53,051 nt of DNA, taken from Candidatus Accumulibacter conexus. GTDB lineage: Bacteria; Pseudomonadota; Gammaproteobacteria; Burkholderiales; Rhodocyclaceae. The translations under genes were made by a program, and so were the position numbers. This document shows positions 22,936 to 33,785 of this stretch, one piece after another. The notes under the pieces are model-generated. The model had not been told where the DNA came from. It made no database searches and saw only the letters and a list, made by a program, of their open reading frames with translations. How positions within the stretch are numbered: position 1 is the first letter of the stretch; every line of letters begins with the position of its first letter. Location of the stretch: NCBI GenBank assembly GCA_017592775.1, contig JAGFNJ010000037.1, positions 1 through 53,051 of the forward strand, written 5' to 3'.

Positions 22936-23821
22936 GCGGTACGGCAACGAGCTGTTCACGCTGCGCGACCTGCTGCGCTTCGCCGTCAGTCGCTTCAACG
23001 AGGCGAAGCTGTTCTTCGGTCACGGATCGGACAACGCCTGGGACGAAGCCGCCTACCTCCTGCTGCACCACCTGCACCTGCCAATCGACCGGCTGGAGCC
23101 CTTCCTCGACGCCCGCCTGACCAGCGACGAACGCGCCGGCGCCCTGCGCCTGATCGACCGCCGCGTCAGCGAACGGCTGCCGGCCGCCTACCTGAGCAAC
23201 GAAGCCTGGCTCGGCGAGCATCGTTTCTACGTCGACGAGCGGGTGATCGTCCCGCGTTCGTTCATTGCCGAACTGCTGCACGAGCAACTGGCGCCATGGA
23301 TCGATGAGCCGGACGCGATCGGCAGCGTCCTCGACCTGTGCACGGGCTCGGGCTGCCTGGCGATCATTGCCGCGCATGCTTTCCCTGCCGCCCGTGTGGA
23401 CGCCGTCGACGTCTCTGCCGACGCGCTCGCCGTCGCCCGGCGCAACATCGCCGACTACGCGCTCGGCGACCGCGTCCGCCTGGTCCAGGGAGACCTCTTC
23501 GCCAGCCTCGGCGGTCGCCGCTACGACCTGATCATCGCCAATCCGCCCTACGTCTCGGCCGCATCGATGGCCAGCCTGCCGGCCGAGTACCGGCACGAAC
23601 CGGAGCTGGCACTCGCCAGCGGCGACGATGGGCTCGACCTGACGCGCGCCATCCTCGGCGGCGCAAGGCAGCACCTCGGGCCCGGCGGTCTGCTGGTGGT
23701 GGAGATCGGCCACAACCGCGAAGCGCTCGAGGCCGCTTTCCCCGACACGCCCTTCACCTGGCTCGACACCAGCGCCGGCGACCAGTACGTCTTCCTGCTG
23801 CACCGTGACGAGCTGCCGTGA
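22928..23821 (+). CDS. prmB: Ribosomal protein L3 glutamine methyltransferase
   Basis: 297 residues of the HemK/PrmB class. The SAM-binding motif is [15 protein letters not shown], and NPPY in [10 protein letters not shown] holds the glutamine substrate. The N-terminus [22 protein letters not shown] is PrmB-specific, distinguishing it from PrmC. It methylates Gln150 of uL3. Translation is coupled to dapE by overlap, and it overlaps the next gene by GTGA. Confidence 0.93.
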   Translation: MTERYGNELFTLRDLLRFAVSRFNEAKLFFGHGSDNAWDEAAYLLLHHLHLPIDRLEPFLDARLTSDERAGALRLIDRRVSERLPAAYLSNEAWLGEHRFYVDERVIVPRSFIAELLHEQLAPWIDEPDAIGSVLDLCTGSGCLAIIAAHAFPAARVDAVDVSADALAVARRNIADYALGDRVRLVQGDLFASLGGRRYDLIIANPPYVSAASMASLPAEYRHEPELALASGDDGLDLTRAILGGARQHLGPGGLLVVEIGHNREALEAAFPDTPFTWLDTSAGDQYVFLLHRDELP

Positions 23822-24480
23822 ACCGTCGCAACACCGAGCCGTCCGTCGTCGCCATCATCCGCCTGCTCCTGCTGCTGGCCCTCGCCTGTCTCGCCGGCTG
23901 CGGGAAATCGCCACGACTCGCGGCACTGCCGGCCGGCAGTCCGGTCCTCGCCTTCGGCGACAGCATCACCCACGGCACCGGCGCCGGGCCGGGGGAGGAC
24001 TACCCCAGCCACCTGGCGGCGAGCAGCGGCTGGCGCGTGCACAATGCGGGCGTGCCCGGCGACACCGCGGCGACCGCACGCGAGCGGATCGACGACACCC
24101 TGCAGGCGACCCGACCGCGGCTGGTGATCGTCGAACTCGGCGGCAACGACTTTCTCCGCCGACGGCCGGAGGCGGAGGTCAAGGAGGATCTGCGGGCGAT
24201 CGTCCGCGCCAGCCGGCAGGCGGATGCCGAGGTCGTTCTCGTCGCCGTGCCGCGGCTGTCGCTGCTCGGCGCCGTCAGCGGCCAGTTGCCGGACGCGAAA
24301 CTCTATGCCGAGCTGGCAAGCGAGGAAAAGCTGCCGCTGCTGCCGGGCGTTGTCGCCAGCATCCTCTCCGACCCGAAGCTGAAAGCCGACCCGATTCACC
24401 CGAATGCCGCTGGCTACCGCCAGATGGCGAGCGAAATCGCCACCCAGTTGCGCCACACCGGCCTCCTGGGCAAACCCTGA
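23818..24480 (+). CDS. SGNH-fold lipoprotein esterase (TesA/arylesterase-like)
   Basis: 220 residues. A signal peptide ends with the lipobox LACLAGC near residue 25. The SGNH blocks are FGDSITHG (catalytic Ser), GVPGDTA, GGND and DPIHPN (catalytic Asp-His). This is the TesA-like multifunctional esterase/lysophospholipase family, here probably anchored in the periplasm. The start GTG overlaps the prmB stop by 4 bp. Confidence 0.88.
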   Translation: MNRRNTEPSVVAIIRLLLLLALACLAGCGKSPRLAALPAGSPVLAFGDSITHGTGAGPGEDYPSHLAASSGWRVHNAGVPGDTAATARERIDDTLQATRPRLVIVELGGNDFLRRRPEAEVKEDLRAIVRASRQADAEVVLVAVPRLSLLGAVSGQLPDAKLYAELASEEKLPLLPGVVASILSDPKLKADPIHPNAAGYRQMASEIATQLRHTGLLGKP

Positions 24481-24570
24481 GCCGACGTCCCCGCCACCGA
24501 TCGCCAGCGGATGACGGGGCCGATCGCGGCCGCGGACGCGACGGCGTCACCAACAGGACATGCAGCAGCC

Positions 24571-27213
24571 ATGAACACACCAGAACCGCAGAGAATCCAT
24601 CGTCAGGACTATACCCCGCCCCCCTTTCTCGTCGACCTCGTCGAGCTCGAGATCGATTTTCGCAGCGGCGAAGTGCTCGTCGACAGTCGGCTGCACCTGC
24701 GGCGGAACCCGGCGGTCACCGCCGCGCAGCCATTGCAGCTCGACGGCCACGGTCTGCAGACGATCTCGCTGGCAATCGACGGCAGAGCGCTCGCCGCTGC
24801 TGAGTACCATTGCAGCGAGACGGCACTGACCATCGCCGATCCGCCGGAGACGATGCTCCTCTGCACGCGCGTTCGCATCGACGCCGACCACAACGGCAGC
24901 CTGTCCGGACTCTACCGGTCGAAGGACGGCTACTTCACGCAGTGCGAGGCACAGGGCTTCCGCCGCATCACCTGGTTTCCCGACCGGCCGGACATCATGT
25001 CGACCTACGTCGTCACCCTGCACGCCGACCGGTCCACCCTGCCGGTCCTGCTGGCCAACGGCAACCCGGTCGCCAGCGGCGACGAGGGGCCGGATCGCCA
25101 CTGGGCACGCTGGCACGATCCCTTCCCCAAGCCATGCTATCTCTTCGCTCTCGTCGCCGCCCGCCTCGACGTCCTGCGTGACCGCTTCACCACCGCCAGC
25201 GGCCGCCGGGTCGAACTCGCCGTCTACGTCGAGCCGGGCAAGCTCGACCAGTGTGCGCACGCGATGGACGCCCTGCAGCGTTCGATGCGCTGGGACGAGG
25301 ACGCCTTTGGCCTCGAATGCGACCTCGACCATTACATGATCGTCGCCGTCGGCGACTTCAACATGGGCGCCATGGAGAACAAAGGGCTGAACATCTTCAA
25401 CACCAAATACGTCCTTGCCCGGGCCGACACCGCCACCGACAGCGATTACCAGAACATCGACCGCGTCGTCGCGCACGAGTACTTCCACAACTGGACCGGC
25501 AACCGGGTCACCTGCCGCGACTGGTTCCAGCTGTCGCTGAAGGAAGGGCTGACCGTCTTCCGCGACCAGGAATTCGGCGCCGACATGCACGGCCGGGCGG
25601 TGACGCGGATTCGCGACGTACGCGCGCTGCGCGCCACCCAGTTCCCCGAGGACGCCGGCCCTATGGCGCACCCGGTTCGTCCCGATTCGTACATCGAGAT
25701 CAACAACTTCTACACCAGCACCGTCTACGAGAAGGGCGCCGAGGTGGTGCGCATGCTGCAGACGCTGATCGGCCGGCAGGCTTTCCGCCGCGGCATGGAT
25801 CTCTACTTCCGCCGCCACGACGGGCAGGCGGTCACCTGTGACGATTTCGTCGCCGCCATGGCCGATGCAGCGGGCGTCGACCTGCGGCAGTTCATGCTCT
25901 GGTACGACCAGGCCGGCACACCGCACCTGCGCGCCGACGGCCACCATGACCCGGCCAGACAGCGCTACGTCCTCACGTTGTCGCAGGCACGGCCCGCCGG
26001 CAGCGCGACTGCGCCGCCCTGCCACATCCCGGTGGCGATCGGCCTCGTCGGTGCGGATGGCCAGGATCTGCCGCTGCACCTCGCCGGCGAGGGCGACACG
26101 GCGGATTGCGGCCAGACGACACGCATCCTGTCGCTGACCGTGGACGAGCAGCGGTTCGTCTTCGAAGGGGTGCCGACGCCACCGGTGCCATCGCTGCTGC
26201 GCGACTTCTCGGCGCCGGTGATCCTCGACCGCGAATGGCGCGATGCCGAGCTGAACTTCCTCCTTGCGCACGACAGCGACCCCTTCAATCGCTGGGAAGC
26301 GGGACAGCGCCTGGCCGGCCGGCTGATCCTCGCCGCTGCCGGCGACGTCGCCGCCGGCAGCGCCACCCACTGGCCGGCAGGCTTCGCCGACGCCCTGGGA
26401 CAGAGCCTGCGGCACGCCGACACCGACCCCGCCTTTGCCGCCGAGGTCCTGACGCTGCCCGGTGAGGCAACGCTGGCCGAGGAAATGGCCGTCGTCGACC
26501 CGGACGCGCTGCACGCCGCGCGCAACGGGCTCCGCCGCTTCCTCGCCGAGCGGCTGCACGACAGCTTCCTGCACTGCTACCAGTCGCTGGCGACGGACGG
26601 CCCCTACGAGGCGACGCCGGCAGCGGCCGGCCGGCGCGCATTGCGCAACGTCTGCCTGGGATACCTCGGCGAGCTGGCAACGGTCGCCATGCACCAGTTG
26701 GCGATGCGTCAGTTTGCGTCGGCAGACAACATGAGTGACCAGTTCGCCGCCCTCGCGGTCCTCGCGCAGCACGACTGCGAACAGCGCCACCAGGCACTGG
26801 CAGCCTTCCACGAACGCTGGCAGGGCGAAGCGCTGGTGATCGACAAGTGGCTCTCGGTGCAGGCGTCGAGCCGGCTGCCGGATACCCTGGCGGTCGTCGA
26901 AGCCCTGCTCGCACATCGCTCGTTCGACCTGCACAACCCGAACAAGGTCTATGCGCTGCTCAACAGCTTCGGCAACAACCACGTCCGCTTCCATGCCGCC
27001 GCCGGCGGCGGTTACCGCTTCCTCGCCAGGCAGATCTGCGCGATCGACCGTTTCAACCCGCAGGTGGCAGCACGCCTGACACGCCGCTTCGACCGCTGGC
27101 GCCGCTTCGATGCGCAGCGGCAGGCGCACGCCGCGTCGGCACTGGGCGAACTGCAGGCGAGCGCCAGCCTGTCGCCGGACGTGCGCGAAGTCGTTGGCCG
27201 GGCCCTGGCATAG
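24571..27213 (+). CDS. pepN: Aminopeptidase N (M1 metallopeptidase)
   Basis: 880 residues, close to the E. coli PepN length. Exopeptidase motif GAMEN is at 266-270. The zinc site HEYFH is at 302-306, with the distal Glu at 325 in SLKEGLTVF. It trims N-terminal residues from peptides in the cytoplasm. I chose the ATG at 24571, where homology begins. An in-frame ATG 60 bp upstream lacks similarity. Confidence 0.96.
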   Translation: MNTPEPQRIHRQDYTPPPFLVDLVELEIDFRSGEVLVDSRLHLRRNPAVTAAQPLQLDGHGLQTISLAIDGRALAAAEYHCSETALTIADPPETMLLCTRVRIDADHNGSLSGLYRSKDGYFTQCEAQGFRRITWFPDRPDIMSTYVVTLHADRSTLPVLLANGNPVASGDEGPDRHWARWHDPFPKPCYLFALVAARLDVLRDRFTTASGRRVELAVYVEPGKLDQCAHAMDALQRSMRWDEDAFGLECDLDHYMIVAVGDFNMGAMENKGLNIFNTKYVLARADTATDSDYQNIDRVVAHEYFHNWTGNRVTCRDWFQLSLKEGLTVFRDQEFGADMHGRAVTRIRDVRALRATQFPEDAGPMAHPVRPDSYIEINNFYTSTVYEKGAEVVRMLQTLIGRQAFRRGMDLYFRRHDGQAVTCDDFVAAMADAAGVDLRQFMLWYDQAGTPHLRADGHHDPARQRYVLTLSQARPAGSATAPPCHIPVAIGLVGADGQDLPLHLAGEGDTADCGQTTRILSLTVDEQRFVFEGVPTPPVPSLLRDFSAPVILDREWRDAELNFLLAHDSDPFNRWEAGQRLAGRLILAAAGDVAAGSATHWPAGFADALGQSLRHADTDPAFAAEVLTLPGEATLAEEMAVVDPDALHAARNGLRRFLAERLHDSFLHCYQSLATDGPYEATPAAAGRRALRNVCLGYLGELATVAMHQLAMRQFASADNMSDQFAALAVLAQHDCEQRHQALAAFHERWQGEALVIDKWLSVQASSRLPDTLAVVEALLAHRSFDLHNPNKVYALLNSFGNNHVRFHAAAGGGYRFLARQICAIDRFNPQVAARLTRRFDRWRRFDAQRQAHAASALGELQASASLSPDVREVVGRALA

Positions 27214-27283
27214 CCGCCGGCGACGACGGACGACCCGCTCGCGGCGGCGAGCGGCGACAATTCCCGGAAAGAGTGCAGCAGCC

Positions 27284-27312
27284 TTGCCGTTGCGGTCGGC
27301 AGCGGATAGAAT
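27284..27312 (+). promoter_or_regulatory. Candidate sigma-70 promoter of rpsO-pnp
   Basis: TTGCCG (27284-27289), a 17-bp spacer, then TAGAAT (27307-27312). Transcription from here would give a leader of about 90 nt before rpsO, where S15 autoregulation acts in other bacteria. Confidence 0.6.
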
Positions 27313-27410
27313 CCGCGGTTCGCTTCGCCAAGCGATGCAGCACATTCATCAACCGGGCGTTGGCTCTATCAAACCGGGGCGACGCCGATCCCAAGGAAAG
27401 AGAGTTTGAC

Positions 27411-27680
27411 ATGGCGATTAGTGTTGCGCAAAAAGCGCAGATCATGACCGATTACCAGCGTGTGGCTGGCGACACGGGCTCATCGGAAGTCCAGGTCGCT
27501 CTGCTGACCGCCCGCATCAACGACCTCACCGGCCACTTCAAGGAACACAAGAAGGACAATCACTCGCGTCGCGGGCTGCTGCGCATGGTCAGCCGCCGCC
27601 GCAAGTTGCTGGACTACCTCAAGCGCACCAACGTTGACTCGTACCGCAGCCTGATTCAGCGTCTCGGCCTGCGCAAGTAG
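27411..27680 (+). CDS. rpsO: 30S ribosomal protein S15
   Basis: 89 residues, full length. The S15 core [40 protein letters not shown] is unmistakable. It binds the 16S rRNA three-way junction. GGAAAGAGAG precedes the ATG. It is followed by a strong hairpin and pnp, the widely conserved rpsO-pnp order. Confidence 0.98.
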   Translation: MAISVAQKAQIMTDYQRVAGDTGSSEVQVALLTARINDLTGHFKEHKKDNHSRRGLLRMVSRRRKLLDYLKRTNVDSYRSLIQRLGLRK

Positions 27681-27734
27681 GCCTGCTCACCGAACCGCAC
27701 CGCGGTCGGCATGTGCAGGCAACTCGAAAGCCGT

Positions 27735-27765
27735 CAGCGGCCAGCCCCAGGTGGGCTGGCCGCTG
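27735..27765 (+). terminator. rpsO-pnp intergenic hairpin (attenuator or RNase III site)
   Basis: A perfect 13-bp GC-rich stem (CAGCGGCCAGCCC / GGGCTGGCCGCTG) with a 5-nt loop. Only a weak T stretch follows (TTCGT), so it is more likely a leaky terminator or a processing hairpin than a full stop. In E. coli this position holds a terminator plus the RNase III site used in pnp autoregulation. Confidence 0.6.
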
Positions 27766-27863
27766 TTCGTGCTGCAGCAGCCAGGTTGGCAAATGGGCGC
27801 GTCGGCTGAATTGTCTGCCGGGGTCGTGGGCAGGCACGCGCCAGACTATCGAGAAAGGGAAAA

Positions 27864-29990
27864 ATGTTTAATATCGTCAAGAAGAGCTTCGCCTACGGCG
27901 CGCAACAGGTCACGCTGGAAACCGGGGAGATCGCGCGCCAGGCAGGCGGCGCCGTACTGGTTTCCATGGGCGAGACGGTGGTGCTGGTCACCGTCGTCGG
28001 CAACCGCACGGCCAGGCCGGGGCAGGATTTTTTCCCGCTGACAGTCGATTACATCGAAAAGACGTACGCGGCCGGGCGAATCCCCGGCGGCTTCTTCAAG
28101 CGTGAAGGCCGCCCCTCCGAGAAGGAGACGCTGACGTCGCGCCTGATCGATCGCCCGCTCCGCCCGTTGTTCCCGGAAGGCTTCTACCACGAGGTGCAGG
28201 TCGTCGCGATGGTGATGTCGCTCGACCCGGAGATCGACCCCGACGTGCCGGCGCTGATCGGCGCCTCGGCGGCACTGGCGATCTCGGGCATCCCGTTCGA
28301 TGGCCCGATCGGCGCCGCCCGAGTCGGCTACATCGACGGCCAGTATGTTCTCAATCCGACCAGCAACCAGTTGCAGTCGAGCCAGCTCGATCTGGTTGTC
28401 GCGGGGACGCAGGTAGCCGTGCTGATGGTCGAATCGGAGGCCAAGGAACTGCCCGAAGATGTCATGCTGGGCGCCGTCGTCTTCGGCCACCAGCAGATGC
28501 AGGCGGCCATCGAGGCGATCAACGAGTTGGCCGACGAGGCCGGCAAGCCGGAGTGGGAGTGGACCCCTGCCGCCCGCAACGAGGCGGTGCACAGCAAGCT
28601 CGACCGGCTCGTCCAGAGCGAACTCGAAGAGGCTTACCGCATCAGCAGCAAGCAACTGCGCACGCAGCGAATCAAGGAGATCACCGCCTACGCCGTCGAG
28701 ACGCTGACCGCCGACGACGACGCGCCGGACGCCAACGCCATCCGGCACATGGTCGACGCCGCCGAGGCACGCATCGTTCGCGGCCGCATCCTCGCCGGCG
28801 AACCGCGCATCGACGGGCGCGACACGCGCACCGTCCGGCCGATCGCCATCCGTTCAGGCGTCCTGCCGCGCGCGCATGGCTCCGCCCTCTTCACGCGCGG
28901 GGAGACGCAGGCGATTGTCGCCGCGACGCTGGGTACCGGACGCGACGAGCAGATCATCGACGCGCTTTCCGGCGAGTATCGCGAGCGCTTCATGCTGCAC
29001 TACAACTTCCCGCCCTACGCCACCGGTGAATGCGGCCGCGTCGGTTCGCCGAAGCGGCGCGAGATCGGCCACGGTCGACTGGCCAAGCGCGCCCTGCTGG
29101 CGGTACTGCCGTCGCCGGAGGAGTTCTCCTACACCATCCGGGTGGTTTCCGAGATCACCGAATCGAATGGTTCGAGTTCGATGGCAAGTGTCTGCGGCGC
29201 CTCGCTGGCGCTGATGGATGCCGGGGTACCGCTGAAGGCGCATGTTGCCGGAATCGCCATGGGCCTGATCAAGGAAGGCAACCGCGTTGCCGTCCTGACC
29301 GACATCCTCGGTGACGAGGACCACCTCGGCGACATGGACTTCAAGGTTGCCGGCACCGAGACCGGCGTGACGGCGCTGCAGATGGACATCAAGATCCAAG
29401 GCATCACCAAGGAGATCATGCAGGTTGCCCTGGCACAGGCCGGTGAAGCACGCCTGCACATCCTGAAGCAGATGCAGGGTTCGATGGCCGGGCACCGCGA
29501 GGAGGTTTCGACCTACGCGCCGCGCCTGTATACGATGAAGATCAACCCCGAGAAGATTCGCGACGTCATCGGCAAGGGCGGCGCGGTGATTCGCGCCATC
29601 ACCGAAGAAACCGGCACGACCATCGACATCAAGGACGACGGCACGATCACCATCGCCTCGGTCAGCGGCGACGCCGCCAACGCAGCCCGCGCACGCATCG
29701 AGTCGATCACCGCCGATGTCGAAGTCGGCAAGACCTACGACGGCACGGTGCTCAAGCTGCTCGACTTCGGCGCCATCGTCAGCATCCTGCCGGGGCGCGA
29801 CGGTCTCCTGCACATCTCGCAGATTGCCAACGAGCGGGTCAACGCGGTCGCCGACTACCTCAAGGACGGTCAGAAAGTGCGCGTCAAGGTGCTCGAAGCC
29901 GACGAAAAGGGTCGCGTCCGCCTGTCGATGAAGGCGGTCACCGCCGAAGAGGGTGGCGCCACGCCCGGACCAGCATCCACCCCGGCCTGA
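27864..29990 (+). CDS. pnp: Polynucleotide phosphorylase
   Basis: 708 residues. Two RNase PH domains are present ([17 protein letters not shown] in the first, then [13 protein letters not shown] in the second), followed by a KH domain (about 555-610, [16 protein letters not shown]) and an S1 domain (about 620-690, [18 protein letters not shown]). It degrades mRNA 3' to 5' phosphorolytically and is a degradosome component in many bacteria. The ATG at 27864 follows GAAAGGGAAAA. Confidence 0.98.
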   Translation: MFNIVKKSFAYGAQQVTLETGEIARQAGGAVLVSMGETVVLVTVVGNRTARPGQDFFPLTVDYIEKTYAAGRIPGGFFKREGRPSEKETLTSRLIDRPLRPLFPEGFYHEVQVVAMVMSLDPEIDPDVPALIGASAALAISGIPFDGPIGAARVGYIDGQYVLNPTSNQLQSSQLDLVVAGTQVAVLMVESEAKELPEDVMLGAVVFGHQQMQAAIEAINELADEAGKPEWEWTPAARNEAVHSKLDRLVQSELEEAYRISSKQLRTQRIKEITAYAVETLTADDDAPDANAIRHMVDAAEARIVRGRILAGEPRIDGRDTRTVRPIAIRSGVLPRAHGSALFTRGETQAIVAATLGTGRDEQIIDALSGEYRERFMLHYNFPPYATGECGRVGSPKRREIGHGRLAKRALLAVLPSPEEFSYTIRVVSEITESNGSSSMASVCGASLALMDAGVPLKAHVAGIAMGLIKEGNRVAVLTDILGDEDHLGDMDFKVAGTETGVTALQMDIKIQGITKEIMQVALAQAGEARLHILKQMQGSMAGHREEVSTYAPRLYTMKINPEKIRDVIGKGGAVIRAITEETGTTIDIKDDGTITIASVSGDAANAARARIESITADVEVGKTYDGTVLKLLDFGAIVSILPGRDGLLHISQIANERVNAVADYLKDGQKVRVKVLEADEKGRVRLSMKAVTAEEGGATPGPASTPA

Positions 29991-30011
29991 GCTGCCGCAG
30001 CAAGACCGGCG

Positions 30012-30040
30012 GGCGGGCGGAGTCAGTTCCGCAGCCCGCC
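30012..30040 (+). terminator. Weak GC hairpin after pnp; rest of 29991-30274 without a gene
   Basis: An imperfect GGCGGGC-GGA / TCC-GCAGCCCGCC stem begins 22 bp after the pnp stop, with no T tract. It could be a 3'-end-stabilising or rho-dependent structure. I saw no supported coding sequence in the remaining stretch up to the tRNA terminator. Confidence 0.3.
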
Positions 30041-30274
30041 GTACCACCGATGACCCCGGCTGCGAGCGCAGTGCCGCGTCCTGGTGAAGTTACCGGGGCG
30101 TCCGCTGGCGGGCGCAGAGCCGCGTCCCAGGGCAGACCCTCAGCCTGGCCGAGAGCGACGAGCCGCAGCCGGGTATCCAGAACCAACTGCCAAGGCCCCT
30201 GCGTGGCGCGGAGCAGCAGCGCCATTGCCCGCGAACGCGCTGACGCTGACAATCGCGCCTGGCGCCACCCCAGA

Positions 30275-30306
30275 AAGCAAAAAGCCCGGCCTCGCGAGCC
30301 GGGCTT
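30275..30306 (-). terminator. Rho-independent terminator of tRNA-Lys
   Basis: On the minus strand: a 9-bp stem AAGCCCGGC / GCCGGGCTT with a 7-nt loop, followed directly by TTTTTGCTTT. It begins 16 bp after the tRNA CCA end. Confidence 0.85.
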
Positions 30307-30322
30307 CCTGCCTTGTCTTCCT

Positions 30323-30398
30323 TGGTGGGTCGGGAGGGATTCGAACCCTCGACCAATGGATTAAAAGTCCACTGCTCTACCGACTGAGCTACCAACCC
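30323..30398 (-). tRNA. tRNA-Lys (anticodon TTT)
   Basis: A 76-nt cloverleaf on the minus strand including encoded CCA. The acceptor GGGTTGG pairs with CCGACCC (one G-U pair). The D arm has AGCTCAGTCGGTAGAGC, the anticodon loop CTTTTAA gives anticodon TTT, and the T arm has GGTTCGAATC. It reads AAA/AAG. No integrase or duplicated 3' end sits beside it, so it is not an obvious island insertion point here. Confidence 0.97.
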
Positions 30399-30609
30399 TC
30401 AAGAGCCGCGCAGTATAGGGAAGGGTTGCTGTACTGTCAAGGAAAGCGCGCCCGCTCGTCCAAGCCGCCCGCCCGCCTGCAGACGCCGTGGGTACGCGCA
30501 CCGGCGAGCGGACGAGGACCCCCAACCTGCTGCCCGGGTGGGCGCATCACGCCCGCCGTACCCTGTCGTGGAGCGGCACGCCATCCCACGGCTTGGGTTT
30601 CAGATACGG

Positions 30610-31179
30610 TCACCGAATTTCGGGGATGGTGCCGAGCCATGTTGGCGCCCCGGTGCCGTTGAGCTGAAAGATGCTGGCGCCACCGGCGGGTGGCGTGGCG
30701 TCGGTAAAGGCGTTCACCACGACCTGATGGGTGACCAGGATCACCGGTTGGCCATCGACTGGCAAGCGGGCGAGAAACACCCGCAAGCCGTCCAGAATCG
30801 CTTGCCGGTCGCCCGGCCGCTGGAAAAAGGAATTCAGCTCGGGCAACGGCTCTACCGGCCCGAGGGCCAGCAGGCGGGCCGTTTCGAGCGCGCGGCACCA
30901 CTGGCTCGAAAGGACTCGCGCATTGCTCAGGCCGGCCACACGCAGACGGGCGCCCAACCGTCGCGCCTGGTCGCGGCCGCTGGCATCGAGATTGCGCTGC
31001 GTGGAGCAGTCGCCGATGACGAAATCCGGCGGGTCGCCGAACCCCGGCGCATGGGCATGACGCAGCATCAACACACGGCCCGGTCTCGCCAGTTCGCCAA
31101 GTGGCAACGGCAGCTCATCGGCCCGCGCCGGCAGGGCGCTTGCCATCGCCGCCAGTGAAAGGATGAGCAGCCTGCGCAT
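30610..31179 (-). CDS. Secreted histidine-phosphatase-family protein
   Basis: 189 residues. A signal peptide occupies about 1-21 (LLILSLAAMASALPARA). The phosphohistidine motif is LMLRHAHAPG. SSQWCRALETARLL and VTHQVVVNAF supply the conserved Arg and the second catalytic His of the family. It is probably periplasmic, substrate unknown. The start at 31179 is preferred because GAGGAGG lies just upstream. An ATG four codons earlier overlaps that site. Confidence 0.85.
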   Translation of the reverse strand: MRRLLILSLAAMASALPARADELPLPLGELARPGRVLMLRHAHAPGFGDPPDFVIGDCSTQRNLDASGRDQARRLGARLRVAGLSNARVLSSQWCRALETARLLALGPVEPLPELNSFFQRPGDRQAILDGLRVFLARLPVDGQPVILVTHQVVVNAFTDATPPAGGASIFQLNGTGAPTWLGTIPEIR

Positions 31180-31200
31180 GGTCCTCCTCATTCTGCTGCT

Positions 31201-32496
31201 TCAAGGCGACGTCTGCGGCGACGCCCAAGGCCGGAACAGGGCGCCCACATCGACCCGTGCCTTCAGCCTTGCCGCCAGCAGATAGAGACCGCCGGCCTTG
31301 CGGTGCAGGAACAGCGCATCCGCCGGCGGCGTATGCCAGGAATCTCTTTCAGTGCTCAGGGCGAGGCCGGCGGCGCGCATGCGCGCTGGCAGGTCCGAAC
31401 TCCCGAAATCGTGGGCGCTGGCGGCTGCGCTCATCGCTTGCCGGTCGTTGACGATGGCGCCCGCCAGCAGCCGGCGATAGGCGTCGACGATGACTGCCGG
31501 ATAGTCGCGGGTCGCTCCGAAGTCGAGCAGAATCAAGCGTCGGCTGGCGCAGTCGTAACGATAGTTGGCGAAATTCGGGTCGGTCTGGATCAACCGGAAT
31601 TCGAAGATCTCCCGGAAGAAGAGCCGAAAGAGCAGCCCGGCGACACGATCGCGCTCCGCCTGCGGGGCGTGCAGCAGGGACTCGACCGGCACGCCGCCCA
31701 TGCACGACATGGCGAGGACGCTCGCCGTCGTCAGATCGGCGTGTACCTCGGGCAGCATGAACTCGGGAGCGTCGGCAAGCAGTCCGGCATAGCGGCTGAG
31801 CCAGGTACCCTCGCCGAGATAATCGGCTTCGGCGTGCAACTGGCGTTTCGCCTCACACAGCAGCGGACCGACATCAAGGCCGCCGGGGAGCAGGCCGGAA
31901 GCGCGCAGCAGGCTGGCGACATTGTCGATGTCGCTGTCGATGCTGCGGCGAATGCCGGGGTACTGAACCTTGATCGCCAGACGCCGCCCGTCCTTCGTTT
32001 CCGCGAGATGCACCTGTCCGATCGACGCTGCCGCGACCGGGGTGAAGCTGAATCGCCGGAAGTGACGGTCCCAACCCTTTCCCCAGTTGGCGTCGAGTAC
32101 GCCAACCAGTTGGCTCATCGGCATGGCCTGCGCGTCGGCGCGCAAGCGTGCCAGGATCTCGCCGAGATGCGGCGGCAGCAGGTCGCCTGCATCCATCGAC
32201 AGCAGCTGCCCGAACTTCATCGCCGCTCCACGCAGTTGCGCGAGCTGATCGGCAACGCGGCGGGCGTTGGCCGGCGTCAGCAACAGGTCGGCGATTCGCG
32301 GACGCTTGCCCTGGGCGAACTGCCGAGCGCCCTCCGCCAACATGCTGCCGGCAACGCCACCGGCAAGCGTGCCCAGCCTGAGAAGCCGGGAAGCACGGCC
32401 GCCGGGAACGGCCGCGGTGGTCGCCGCGTGATCGCTTGGCTCATCGTCGCGCATGTCGCCTCTGCTTCCATCTGTTGCCACCCCAGCCCGGAGCAT
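31201..32496 (-). CDS. AarF/UbiB (ABC1)-family atypical kinase
   Basis: 431 residues. Family motifs: KFGQLLSMD (KxGQ-type), AAASIGQVHLA (Ala-rich loop), catalytic-region Lys in LAIKVQYPG, QTDPNFANYRY and metal-binding LLDFGAT. ABC1 proteins support ubiquinone biosynthesis or related lipid metabolism as ATPases or kinases. It is a stand-alone paralogue; ubiE and ubiJ are not adjacent. Both the ATG at 32496 (AGGAGG nine bases upstream) and one at 32454 are possible. Confidence 0.85.
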   Translation of the reverse strand: MLRAGVATDGSRGDMRDDEPSDHAATTAAVPGGRASRLLRLGTLAGGVAGSMLAEGARQFAQGKRPRIADLLLTPANARRVADQLAQLRGAAMKFGQLLSMDAGDLLPPHLGEILARLRADAQAMPMSQLVGVLDANWGKGWDRHFRRFSFTPVAAASIGQVHLAETKDGRRLAIKVQYPGIRRSIDSDIDNVASLLRASGLLPGGLDVGPLLCEAKRQLHAEADYLGEGTWLSRYAGLLADAPEFMLPEVHADLTTASVLAMSCMGGVPVESLLHAPQAERDRVAGLLFRLFFREIFEFRLIQTDPNFANYRYDCASRRLILLDFGATRDYPAVIVDAYRRLLAGAIVNDRQAMSAAASAHDFGSSDLPARMRAAGLALSTERDSWHTPPADALFLHRKAGGLYLLAARLKARVDVGALFRPWASPQTSP

Positions 32497-32526
32497 GTGG
32501 CGAACCCTCCTGCGGCAGGAAGACGG

Positions 32527-32868
32527 CTAACGCGGCTCCGGCGGATCCGGGGTTTCCGAATCCTCCACGGGATACCCGTCCGCGACATAGGCTGGACCTT
32601 TCATCACCATGACGATGAAGGCAGCGATCGCCACCGTCAGCACGATCGTCCAGTGCAGGACCACGAGACTGATCGCGAGAATATCGACCATCTGCAGCGG
32701 AGCCGATGCCGCCGCCTCCCCTGCAGCGAAAAACGTCCTGGCGGCAAGCGACGGCAGTGCCAGGACCAGCGTGCCGAAAACGAGCACGCGGGGCAGCAGG
32801 CGCAGTACGTCGCGCTCCCGCCCGGCGGGCGTCGGCACGAATCCCGGGAGTCTGTTGAAGGCGTTCAT
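32527..32868 (-). CDS. Small two-helix membrane protein, unknown function
   Basis: 113 residues. Two hydrophobic segments (about 25-45, VLVFGTLVLALPSLAA; and about 58-85, VDILAISLVVLHWTIVLTVA) are followed by an acidic, Pro-rich tail (EDSETPDPPEPR). The start at 32868 is well fixed by AAAGGAG six bases upstream. The gene is 30 bp upstream of the kinase gene, likely the same transcript. I recognise no family. Confidence 0.6.
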   Translation of the reverse strand: MNAFNRLPGFVPTPAGRERDVLRLLPRVLVFGTLVLALPSLAARTFFAAGEAAASAPLQMVDILAISLVVLHWTIVLTVAIAAFIVMVMKGPAYVADGYPVEDSETPDPPEPR

Positions 32869-33017
32869 CGTTGCTCCTTTGCTCGATGGGTCTTGGGCGA
32901 TCATCAGCCGTCAGCGAAAGCACCCGCTGCCGGGAGGAGGAACGTCAGCCGCCCGCCGTCACCGCGCCAGGCAGCGCTGTGCGGAATGCGATCGGGCGCC
33001 GAGTACTCCATGCCGTC

Positions 33018-33758
33018 TTACCTGACCAGTGGCCGAACAGTGGAAAAGCCGGCGTCCATCGACCACACCTGGCCGGTCACCCGGACAGCCTTCTCCGAGA
33101 GCAGCCAGACCATCAGTTCGGCCAGTTCGTCGGCGGAACCGATGCCGGGCAAGGGGTACTGCCGAGCCGCCGCCTCGCGGCCCATCGTGGTGCCGAGAAT
33201 CGCGGTCGAGGCTGGCGTGTCCATGATGCCGGGAGCGACGGCATTGATCCGGATGCCATAGCCCGCATAGGTTGCCGCGGCGCTGCGCACCAACCCTTCG
33301 ACGCCGGCTTTCGCTGCCGCCACCGCCTCGTGATTAGGGGTGCCGATGCGCGCGGCGGCCGACGAGACGAGCACTGCCGTGCCGGGACACTTGGCGTCAC
33401 GCAAGGCACCGACGAAAGCCGCCAGAGTATGGAAGGCGCTGATCAGATTGGCGTTGAGGCAGGCCGTGAAGTCGGCGTCCGCCATCCGGTGCAACGCACC
33501 CAGGCGGATGTTGCCGACGCAGTGCGCCAATGCCGTCGGCAGCATCTGGTGCGCTTTGGCCACCTCGAAAATGTGCTGCGATCCAGCCACGCTGGAGCAG
33601 TCAGCGACCACCTGCAGATGGCTGTCGCCGTAGCTGCGGCGCAGGCGCTCGCTGTCCCGGCTGGTCACGATCAGCGTCCAGCCTGCCTCTGCCAGGCTCG
33701 CCGCCACCGACTGACCCAGGCCGCCAGCCGCTCCAGTGACCAAGGCTATCTTTTCCAC
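33018..33758 (-). CDS. SDR-family protein lacking the catalytic tyrosine
   Basis: 246 residues with a Rossmann fold. TGAAGGLG at 8-15 binds the dinucleotide, and NAVAPGIMDTP and SMDAGF are normal SDR features. The YxxxK motif is altered: Lys150 is kept but Val146 stands where Tyr is expected (PNHEAVAAAKAGVEG), and NNAG is replaced by HCVG. I recall this NHEAxAAAK form as a recurring SDR subfamily. I chose GTG 33758, with GGAGA ten bases upstream. It is divergent from the renalase-like gene across an operator-rich region and may belong with the photolyase set. Confidence 0.85.
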   Translation of the reverse strand: MEKIALVTGAAGGLGQSVAASLAEAGWTLIVTSRDSERLRRSYGDSHLQVVADCSSVAGSQHIFEVAKAHQMLPTALAHCVGNIRLGALHRMADADFTACLNANLISAFHTLAAFVGALRDAKCPGTAVLVSSAAARIGTPNHEAVAAAKAGVEGLVRSAAATYAGYGIRINAVAPGIMDTPASTAILGTTMGREAAARQYPLPGIGSADELAELMVWLLSEKAVRVTGQVWSMDAGFSTVRPLVR

Positions 33759-33785
33759 GACATGTCTTCTCCAGATTGACCTGCT

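Noticed and set aside
24547-27345. 932-codon open frame on the minus strand
   Set aside because: Complete antisense shadow of pepN. No domain or start signal.
30323-30398. tRNA-Lys as island attachment site
   Set aside because: No integrase and no repeat of the tRNA 3' end nearby. Flanking genes look like core genome.
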